Source: JBBSEZ01 sp038239195 (GTDB taxonomy: Bacteria > Planctomycetota > Planctomycetia > Gemmatales > Gemmataceae). From it: 27,976 nt of DNA. The translations under genes and the position numbers were made by a program. The DNA lies in the NCBI GenBank assembly GCA_038239195.1, contig JBBSEZ010000077.1, forward strand, positions 1 to 27,976, in the 5' to 3' direction. Below, one piece after another: positions 21,721 to 27,976 of the stretch (positions within the stretch are counted from its first letter, which is position 1; the number at the start of each line of letters is the position of its first letter). The notes under the pieces were generated by a model. It had not been told where the DNA came from, ran no database searches, and saw only the letters and a program-made list of their open reading frames with translations.

Positions 21721-23274
21721 CTACGTTGCTTCGGGAAGGGCAGCGCCCTCCCGGGCTCGCGACAAATCGGCGCTGAGCCGGGTCGGCGCGCGGCTCAAAA
21801 GGCCATAATAACTCTGGAACGGCAGCACGGGCAAGGCTTTCCCCTCTTCCACCGGCACAAGGCTGATGCCGCCTGCCCCGATCGCGTACTCGCGGGTGGC
21901 GAACTGATGTTCGCTGCCCCGGGCCTTGGCCACGGTGATGGCACGGCGCAGCGAGGTGCCCAGCTCCACGAAGTTCAACAGAATGAGGTTGTCCACGATG
22001 GAGCTGATCGCATAATCGGGCATGTAGTGCGTCACGCCGAACAGTTCGGGATTTTCGTAGTTGAAGAAGGTCGTCATGAGAGAGTGTTTACTGTAGGCCA
22101 CGAGGGCGTGGATGAAATCGCGGTACAGCGTCTGGTCTTCGATGGCGCTGCTATAACTCGTCATGCCGTCGATGAGCAGCCGCTCGATCTTGTGTTCCTC
22201 GATCGTCCGGATGATGAGATCGTAGTGGGCATCGATCTCCAACTCTTGCGGAGAATCGTAGAGGACCCGAATCATCCCCGCGTCGATCTGCTCTTGCAGA
22301 TTGAGGCCAAGGGTCCCTGCATTGCGCAGGATTTGTGCCGGGTGCTCATCCAGGGAGACCAGCAGGCCGCGCTTGCCCTGTTTCACGGCTCCTTCCAGCA
22401 GGAGCTGCACGCCGAGCACGGTCTTGCCGGCGCCCGAGATGCCCACGACCATGGTGATCGACCCGTCGAAGATGCCGCCCCCGATCAGGCTGTCGAGTGG
22501 GTCGCAACCGATGAGCGAGCGTTTCGTGACAGAGGTTGGCTGCGCCTCGAGGCCACGCGCCCGGGTCTGCACGCGCCGGAACACCTCCAACCCCTTGCCG
22601 GCGGTAATGCGCAACGTGTGCTTGCCGGCCTCGTAGTCTTGCCCTCGGCTTTTCACGATTTCCAGGCTGCGGTGGATGCTCCGCCGGAGAGGTTCTCGCC
22701 TCAGGACGATCACGGTGTCGGCGAGGAACTCCGCAGCCTCTAATCCGGAGGTCTGCTCGTGGTAAGCGAGGCGCTCGTGGGAGAGCATCGCGGTCAGGTT
22801 CTCGCGGTGCAGTCCTTCGATGAGCTGCTGCAGCAGTTCGCGGTAGGAGGCGGGCCCGTTGCCGTTCCCAGTGGCGAGCGCGCCTAAAAGCGAAATGCCG
22901 TCGATGAAGATGCGCCGCGCGCCAATCTCTTTCGCGGTTTCCAGGAGCAGGCTGTTCGCCGAACGCAGTTCCTGGTCGAGCACCTTCGGGCTCGTGAACA
23001 CGATTCGCAGCTTGTTCCGCTGCTGGAGCTGGTCCAGGTCCCAGCCGAAGCCCGCGGCGTCCCGGATGAGCTTCCTCGGGGAGGTCTCGAAGACCACGAT
23101 GATGCCGGGCTCGTCGTGCTCGGTAATGCCCCGGTACACGAACTCCATGCCCAGCAGGGTCTTGCCCACGCCGGCCGCGCCTTCGACCAGGATCAGGTTG
23201 CCCTTGAGGGGCCCGCCCAGGAACACCTGGTCTAGCCCATAGATGCCCGTCTGGATCAGAGCGCTCTCCGCCAT
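21721..23274 (-). CDS. Double-domain KaiC-like ATPase
   Basis: The protein is 517 residues from ATG 23274; a GTG eight codons earlier is possible. Two RecA-like KaiC domains are evident. Domain 1 has Walker A GAAGVGKT (32-39) and Walker B RRIFIDGIS; its catalytic glutamate pair is reduced to FET (residues 62-64). Domain 2 has Walker A GISGAGKT (278-285), acidic pair DE (309-310) and Walker B RLLIDGM. In domain 2 the segment YAISSIVDNLILLNFVEL aligns with the KaiC phosphosite segment (cyanobacterial Ser431-Thr432), giving Ser424-Ser425, and GSEHQFATREY matches the following KaiC motif. The C-terminal extension is not the KaiA-binding tail of cyanobacteria. KaiC proteins outside clocks act as ATP-driven signalling hubs. 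The gene lies 17 nt before the extended frame of the PocR kinase and 186 nt after the phosphatase gene. Confidence 0.92.
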   Translation of the reverse strand: MAESALIQTGIYGLDQVFLGGPLKGNLILVEGAAGVGKTLLGMEFVYRGITEHDEPGIIVVFETSPRKLIRDAAGFGWDLDQLQQRNKLRIVFTSPKVLDQELRSANSLLLETAKEIGARRIFIDGISLLGALATGNGNGPASYRELLQQLIEGLHRENLTAMLSHERLAYHEQTSGLEAAEFLADTVIVLRREPLRRSIHRSLEIVKSRGQDYEAGKHTLRITAGKGLEVFRRVQTRARGLEAQPTSVTKRSLIGCDPLDSLIGGGIFDGSITMVVGISGAGKTVLGVQLLLEGAVKQGKRGLLVSLDEHPAQILRNAGTLGLNLQEQIDAGMIRVLYDSPQELEIDAHYDLIIRTIEEHKIERLLIDGMTSYSSAIEDQTLYRDFIHALVAYSKHSLMTTFFNYENPELFGVTHYMPDYAISSIVDNLILLNFVELGTSLRRAITVAKARGSEHQFATREYAIGAGGISLVPVEEGKALPVLPFQSYYGLLSRAPTRLSADLSRAREGAALPEAT

Positions 23275-23460
23275 GTCAGGTTCGCCCTTGAGGCCCACGA
23301 ACGGAATGCTGTCCCGAATCTTGCCCCGTTCTCATCCCGCCAGCATAGCCACCGTGCTGGTGCCGACTACTTCGTGATTGGCGCCAATTTCAAGCCAGGG
23401 CGAAGTCGGCCACCGGCGGGCGAAGTTTCTGAACGCCTCGAAGTCCCAAACCTCCAATCC

Positions 23461-24654
23461 CTAAACCGTCCTCCCGAAGCCCACCAGCGCAATGTCGTCG
23501 TGCTGGCTTCGGCCGGTGGCGAATTGCTTGACGACTTTCACCACCTGCTCACCCAGCGCCCGGGGGGAGTAGGCCTCCCCCTGCACGGCGGCATACACCC
23601 CTTTCGTCTGCAGCTGGTGGCCCTGGACGTTCATGGCCTCAGGAACCCCGTCGGTGAACGCCAGGATGCTGTCGCCCGGCTCCAGAGAGACCTGGCACGA
23701 GGCGTACTCGAAGCCATCGAGGACGCCAAGGGGGAAGCCGGCCACCTCGTTGCCGATCGCCTCGCCCACGGTGCGCGTGGCGCGGTGGTAGATCAGGGGA
23801 GACGGATGGCCGGCGTTGACCAGCGTCACGGTATGGCTCGCGGGCTCGAGGATGGCAGCCACCAGGGTCACGAATCGGTCCGCGATCCCGGACTGGTTCA
23901 TCAAGGAGTTGAGCCTGGTGATGGCGGCGGCAGGGTCGGGCTCCGTGAGCATGCAGAACCGAGCATCCGCGATTAGCTTGGCCATGAGCAGGGCCGCCGC
24001 CACCCCCTTGCCGGCCACGTCGCCCAACAGGACGGCCACGCGCTGTCGCGGCAGCAGGATGAAGTCGTAATAATCGCCGCCGACCTCGAAGGCCGACTCG
24101 TAGTAGCCGAAAAACTCGTAGCCGGGGACTTCGGGCATTCGCTGGGGCAGGAAGCCGCGCTGCACCCCGCGGGCCAGCTCCAAGTCGAGCTTGAGCCGGT
24201 CGCGCGCCAATTCCAGGTGGCGGCTGTGTTCCTCCAGCTCGATTTGCAGGCGGCGGAGCTTCAGGTGCGTTTCGACGCGGGCGTGCAATTCTTCCATCTG
24301 AAACGGCTTGGTGATGTAATCCACCCCGCCGATGGCAAACGCCTTCACCTTGTCCAGTTGCTCGGTGAGAGCGCTGATGAAGATGACGGGGATGCCCTTG
24401 AGCCTGTCATCTGTTTTGAGGTGTTCGCAGACTTCGTAACCGTTCATCTCCGGCATGTTGATGTCCAGCAGGATCAAGTCCGGGGGATCGCGCCCTGCCG
24501 CCAAGAGCGCCAGCTTGCCGCTGGGAACAGGGCGGACCTTGTACCCGCGGTCCTTGAGCATGCCGGCCAGCACCTGGAGATTGGCGGGAGTGTCGTCCAC
24601 TGCCAGGATGCTGGCGGGTTGCCCGGCACTACTTTTCGGCTTCTCTGGATTCAT
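23461..24654 (-). CDS. Response regulator fused to PP2C-type (SpoIIE/RsbU) serine phosphatase
   Basis: The protein is 397 residues from ATG 24654 (MNPEKPK). A longer frame reaches 24873 but gives an unlikely N-terminus. Residues 14-130 are a receiver: VDD at 19-21, phospho-Asp64 in LILLDINMPEMNG, Lys116 in ITKPF. A coiled linker (130-165) signals to the PP2C domain (165-397): metal-binding EVGGDYYDF (190-198), GDVAGKG (211-217), NAGHPSPLI, FTDGVPEAMN and HDDIALV. All metal-ligand aspartates are present. Phosphorylation of the receiver probably switches phosphatase activity, as in RsbU/RssB-like partner switching, where the usual substrate is a phosphorylated STAS antagonist. No STAS gene is in the window. 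AGGGGG lies about six bases before the ATG. Confidence 0.92.
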   Translation of the reverse strand: MNPEKPKSSAGQPASILAVDDTPANLQVLAGMLKDRGYKVRPVPSGKLALLAAGRDPPDLILLDINMPEMNGYEVCEHLKTDDRLKGIPVIFISALTEQLDKVKAFAIGGVDYITKPFQMEELHARVETHLKLRRLQIELEEHSRHLELARDRLKLDLELARGVQRGFLPQRMPEVPGYEFFGYYESAFEVGGDYYDFILLPRQRVAVLLGDVAGKGVAAALLMAKLIADARFCMLTEPDPAAAITRLNSLMNQSGIADRFVTLVAAILEPASHTVTLVNAGHPSPLIYHRATRTVGEAIGNEVAGFPLGVLDGFEYASCQVSLEPGDSILAFTDGVPEAMNVQGHQLQTKGVYAAVQGEAYSPRALGEQVVKVVKQFATGRSQHDDIALVGFGRTV

Positions 24655-24842
24655 TGCAGGCCCCCTGTTTTGGCACGGTGGATGATCGAACTGGTCCCCG
24701 AAGCGCTCCCCGGCCTCGTCCGTCTTGGGGGGGGCCTCGTTCGTACGAACACTGGTTGACCAGCGGGAGCATAACGTGGCCCGCAACGTCCGCCCCTGAG
24801 CCGTCGCCATGCAAGTTCGGAAGTTCCCGAGGGGCCGGGCGG

Positions 24843-25760
24843 TCAGCCTGAATCGGCCGGGGGCCGCGGGCAATCGGGGGTCGAGTATCTCTTCCGCAGG
24901 GTGATTCGGTTGCCTTTCTCGTTGTGTTCCACTTCATCCATGAAGGTGCGGATGAGCATCAGGCCGCGCCCACCGATTTGCTCGAGGTTGGCCGGGTCCG
25001 TGGGATCGGGCAGCCGGGAGGGGTCGAAGCCAGGCCCCTCGTCCTCCACAACGTAGACGGCCTCCGAGCGGGAGAGCGTGGCTCGGATGCGTACCTGTCG
25101 ATCCCGGTAGGGCGACTGCCCTCGCCGTTCCTCGCCGAGGCCCCGAAAGACCTGCTCGTCCTCCTGGCGCAGGTCGGAGCTGAGCTCCAGATTGCCGTGC
25201 TGGATCGCGTTGAGCAGGGCCTCGTGCAGGGCGATCCCGACGCGTATCCGGTCGGTCCGGTCGCGGGGGTGCAGGAGCGAGGCGACAAGCTCCAGGTGGC
25301 CCAGCACGGCCGGGATCAGGGCGGGGTCATTGTCGAGGACGAAGCCGAGTTGATCATCGTACAGGCAGTCGAGCACCCGTTCCTGCTGGGGGAGGGCCTT
25401 GGCAACCGCCAGGACGCTCCCCACGGTCCGAACGACCTCCCGGGCCAGGCCCCGCTTGCGGACGTAGCTTGCCGCCCCGTGGTGCAGGGCCTTCGCGGCG
25501 ACCTCCTCGCTGCCCATCGCGGTCATGAGGATGACAGGCAGGCCGGGGCAATCGCGACGGATCGCCTGCACCAGTTCCAGCCCGTCCATCTCGGGCATGT
25601 CCAGGTCTGTGAGGACGACGTCGGGGACGTCGTGACGGAGCAGGCTCATCGCCTCCCGGCCGTTGCCCGCGAGCGTCACCTCGCAGCCCGCCTGCCGCAG
25701 CAAAACCCCGAACTCCTCCGCCTGCGCGCGGTCGTCATCGACAACAAGGATGCGTGTCAT
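24843..25760 (-). CDS. Response regulator fused to RsbW/SpoIIAB-type ATPase
   Basis: The protein is 305 residues. Residues 1-120 are a receiver: VDDD at 7-10, phospho-Asp52 in DVVLTDLDMPEMDG, Thr80 and Lys102. Lys102 is followed by Arg rather than Pro. Residues about 140-290 form a GHKL ATPase of the anti-sigma kinase type: N box HEALLNAIQHGN (179-190), VEDEGPGFDPS (238-248) and GGRGLMLIRTFMDEVEHN (263-280). There is no HisKA, so it cannot be a histidine kinase. RsbW-type domains phosphorylate STAS antagonists or sequester sigma factors. It therefore pairs functionally with the phosphatase next door, as opposite arms of a partner switch. A GGAGG ribosome site stands five bases before the ATG. 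It begins 57 bases after the stop of the upstream hybrid kinase. Confidence 0.9.
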   Translation of the reverse strand: MTRILVVDDDRAQAEEFGVLLRQAGCEVTLAGNGREAMSLLRHDVPDVVLTDLDMPEMDGLELVQAIRRDCPGLPVILMTAMGSEEVAAKALHHGAASYVRKRGLAREVVRTVGSVLAVAKALPQQERVLDCLYDDQLGFVLDNDPALIPAVLGHLELVASLLHPRDRTDRIRVGIALHEALLNAIQHGNLELSSDLRQEDEQVFRGLGEERRGQSPYRDRQVRIRATLSRSEAVYVVEDEGPGFDPSRLPDPTDPANLEQIGGRGLMLIRTFMDEVEHNEKGNRITLRKRYSTPDCPRPPADSG

Positions 25761-25765
25761 GCTAT

Positions 25766-25770
25766 CCTCC
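25766..25770 (-). promoter_or_regulatory. Shine-Dalgarno site of the receiver/RsbW-type gene
   Basis: GGAGG on the minus strand with a five-base spacer to the ATG at 25760 fixes this start. Most other genes in the signalling run lack such a clear site, so this gene may be translated more strongly than its neighbours. Confidence 0.55.
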
Positions 25771-25817
25771 GCGAATGGGCGTTACCCGGCTGGCAACTCC
25801 AGGATTTCGGCGCAATC

Positions 25818-27976
25818 TCATGATAAAGCAGGCGAGCCATCGGGGAAATGCGGGCTCGAAGAATTTGCCGAAGGGGCTGCCGGGCCGAACAAATCGAGAA
25901 GTTTCTGGTATTGGAAGCCTTCGGCCAGCTGGCGCAGCTCCTGAGCAATGTGGGGGTCGCGCGCCTCCACTTCCTGGATCTTTGCCAGTAGCTGGTCCAG
26001 GTCCGCCGTGAGGACGGCTTCGCGCATCGGGTGGAGGAGTTCTTGCGGCCAGCCCGCCAGGGACTCGGGGGTAAGCTTCGCCGTTTCCTCCTGGGCCGAG
26101 GTCGTGGGGCCCTCGGCGTAAACGTACTCCACTCCCACGTGGACGTGAATCTTGTGGAATAGCTCCGCTTCCCTGAACGGCTTGCCGACAAAATCGTTGG
26201 CGCCAATCTCCATCAACTCCTGGCGGTTGTCGTCCATCGCACTGGCGGTCACCGCGATGATCTTGGGGCCCTCGCCGCCGGCCATGGCCCGGATTCGCCG
26301 GATCGCCTCATGGCCGTCCATTACCGGCATGCGGAAATCCATCAGGATCAGATGCGGCTGCCATTCCTCAAACTCCTGGACGGCCTCCGCACCGTTGGTC
26401 GCCAGCCGGATCTCGAAACCGACGGGGCCTAGCAGCTGCGCCAGTAGCTGGCGGTTGTCCTCGATGTCGTCGGCAATCAGTACCCGGCACGTCGCCTGCC
26501 CGGGCTGGAGCCTCAGCACGTGTCGGGGCGTGTCTTTCGCTTGAACCGCCTGGGCCTCCCCCTCTTTCAAAGGCAGGTGAATGACGAAAACGCTGCCTTT
26601 GCCAACCTGGCTGGTTACCGTGATGTCTCCGCCCATCAGGCGAACGAACTCCCTGCTGATGGCCAGGCCCAGCCCCGTACCGGTCCCCGTCTGTTGCCCG
26701 GTCTTGGTCTGCTCGAAATGCCGGAACAGTTTGTCTTGGTCCTCTGGCGAGATCCCGGGGCCCGTGTCCTCGATTTCGACCCGGAGAACAGGCCCCGTCG
26801 CGCCCTCGCGGTCCGCGCGCACGCACAAGCCGACGCCGCCCTGCTCGGTGAACTTGACGGCGTTGCCCAGGACGTTGATGAAGACCTGACGCAGCTTGTT
26901 GACGTCGGTCACGATGTATCGGGGCACGTCGCCGAGCATCTCCACCGAGAGCGATAACCTTTTCTCGTCGGTGCGGACGCGGAACATCATCACCAGGTCT
27001 TCGAGCAGGTCGGGCAGGTCGAACGTGGAGGTGTTCAGGGTCGTGCGGCCGGCTTCAATCTTGGACATCTCCAGGATGTCGTTTATCAGGGCAAGCAGGT
27101 GCTCGCCGCTCCGATTGATGGTCCCCAGGTACTGGCATTGGCGGGGGGTGAGGTCGTGGTCGCGGAGCATGAGTTGGGAGAACCCGAGGATGGCGTTCAT
27201 GGGGGTGCGGATTTCGTGCGACATGTTGGCCAGGAACACGCTCTTGGCGCGGTTGGCTTGCTGCAACGATTGCTCGTAGCGTTTGCGTTCGGTGACGTCG
27301 CGGGCGGCGGCGAACACTCCCTGCAGCTTCCGATTGCGGTCGTGGAAGGTAGTCGCGTTGTAGGACACCACGGTTTCCTTGCCGTCCCTGGCCCGCGCGG
27401 TGAGCTCGTAGTCGGTGACTTTGCCTTCGCCCAGTACCAGCTTGATGCCGGCCTCGGCTCGTTCCGGGTTGGTGAAGTAGTCCTTGAACGGCGCGCCGAT
27501 CAGCTCGTCGCGCGTGCATCCCGTGAGCGCCTCCATCTGCTTGTTCACGTCGGTAATGATGCCGCGCGGATCGGTGGTTATCAGGGCGTCAATGTTCGAT
27601 TCGATAAGCGAGCGGGTGTAGAATTGTTGATCGCGCACGCGCTGATCGAGAAGCATGCGCTCGGCTTCTACCTGTTTACGTGCGGTATTGTCGGTGCCGA
27701 TCAATAAATAGCCAATGATTGCGTTTTGCGCGTCGCGCAAAGCCGTGACCGACACGACCGCCGGGAAGCGACTGCCGTCTTTGCGGATGTAGGTCAGCTC
27801 GTAAATGTCCTCGATGCCACGCGACGCCTTGAACACCAGGGCTTCAAAGCCCGGCGTGATCGGCGTACCCAGTTCGACGCTGAGCGTTATCGCTCTGGCA
27901 ATCACTTCCTGCGGATCGGAAATGTCGGCCGGAGTAATTTTGTTCGTCACTTCAGCGGCCATGTAGCCCAGCATAC
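25818..27976 (-). CDS. PAS-containing hybrid sensor histidine kinase (5' end outside window)
   Basis: At least 718 residues are visible and the frame runs off the right edge. The first residues (LGYMAAEVTNKI) are the middle of a PAS domain, so the true start is outside. Order: end of PAS1 with PAC segment (YIRKDGSRFPAVVSVTALRD), PAS2 (SLIESNIDALITTDPRGIIT, with a PAC ending FAAARDVTERKRYE), HisKA with His in NMSHEIRTPMNAILG, HATPase_c (NVLGNAVKFTEQGG, DTGPGISPED, GTGLGLAISREF), then a receiver (VLIADDIEDNRQLL, LILMDFRMPVMDG, VGKPF). A C-terminal helical tail of about 80 residues follows the receiver; it lacks a clear HPt histidine motif. The kinase has no visible membrane segment. It heads the run of signalling genes and is the likely phosphate donor or sensor for the receiver proteins downstream. 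Confidence 0.9.
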   Translation of the reverse strand, partial: MLGYMAAEVTNKITPADISDPQEVIARAITLSVELGTPITPGFEALVFKASRGIEDIYELTYIRKDGSRFPAVVSVTALRDAQNAIIGYLLIGTDNTARKQVEAERMLLDQRVRDQQFYTRSLIESNIDALITTDPRGIITDVNKQMEALTGCTRDELIGAPFKDYFTNPERAEAGIKLVLGEGKVTDYELTARARDGKETVVSYNATTFHDRNRKLQGVFAAARDVTERKRYEQSLQQANRAKSVFLANMSHEIRTPMNAILGFSQLMLRDHDLTPRQCQYLGTINRSGEHLLALINDILEMSKIEAGRTTLNTSTFDLPDLLEDLVMMFRVRTDEKRLSLSVEMLGDVPRYIVTDVNKLRQVFINVLGNAVKFTEQGGVGLCVRADREGATGPVLRVEIEDTGPGISPEDQDKLFRHFEQTKTGQQTGTGTGLGLAISREFVRLMGGDITVTSQVGKGSVFVIHLPLKEGEAQAVQAKDTPRHVLRLQPGQATCRVLIADDIEDNRQLLAQLLGPVGFEIRLATNGAEAVQEFEEWQPHLILMDFRMPVMDGHEAIRRIRAMAGGEGPKIIAVTASAMDDNRQELMEIGANDFVGKPFREAELFHKIHVHVGVEYVYAEGPTTSAQEETAKLTPESLAGWPQELLHPMREAVLTADLDQLLAKIQEVEARDPHIAQELRQLAEGFQYQKLLDLFGPAAPSANSSSPHFPDGSPALS

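Noticed and set aside
19818..27976. Reading the KaiC cluster as a true circadian clock
   Set aside because: There is no kaiA, kaiB, sasA or rpaA in the window and the C-terminal tail does not resemble the KaiA-binding segment; KaiC-like proteins are common in non-clock signalling.

Overview
The window is about 28 kb of very GC-rich DNA (visibly near two-thirds G+C) and looks like a chromosome segment of a Gemmata-type planctomycete. The clearest phylum markers are a 1105-residue secreted protein combining a beta-propeller, HEAT repeats and a planctomycete-type haem domain, small SWIM-finger and Uma2 nuclease-like genes, many degenerate two-component genes, and a dense set of palindromic intergenic repeats. 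There are no rRNA or tRNA genes, no CRISPR array, no recognisable transposase and no phage structural genes.

Layout. (1) 1-5868, plus strand: the tail of a Pro/Gly-rich protein cut by the window edge, a small SWIM zinc-finger protein, the large propeller/HEAT/cytochrome protein, and a secreted alpha/beta-hydrolase esterase. (2) 5875-11396, minus strand: a run of genes including two overlapping Uma2-family proteins, a ROK-family sugar kinase without its usual zinc loop, a PD-(D/E)XK-like protein, a DUF7003-like protein, a GmhA-like SIS-domain isomerase, a small gene split by an 8-bp tandem duplication, and a coiled-coil protein. (3) 11504-16012, plus strand: selB and selA (selenocysteine insertion), then a macro-domain protein and an OGFr-domain protein. 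(4) 16346-17137, minus strand: csrA behind a single-domain response regulator. (5) 17138-19817: a gene-poor, repeat-rich stretch with two convergent small genes (a DUF4404-like protein and a CxxCxxC protein), each preceded by a copy of the same diverged GGA-rich repeat. (6) 19818-27976, minus strand: five signalling genes in a row: a PAS hybrid histidine kinase (cut by the window edge), a receiver/RsbW-type ATPase fusion, a receiver/PP2C phosphatase fusion, a double-domain KaiC-like ATPase, and a PocR hybrid histidine kinase.

How they may work together. The last block is the most system-like part. It joins phosphorelay components, a partner-switching kinase-like and phosphatase-like pair, and a KaiC homologue that keeps a Ser-Ser pair where cyanobacterial KaiC autophosphorylates. 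No anti-sigma-factor antagonist (STAS) protein, KaiA or KaiB is visible here, so the output is unknown. The selBA pair implies selenocysteine use by this organism, but tRNA-Sec and selD are not in the window. All functions are inferred from reading the sequence, with no database search.
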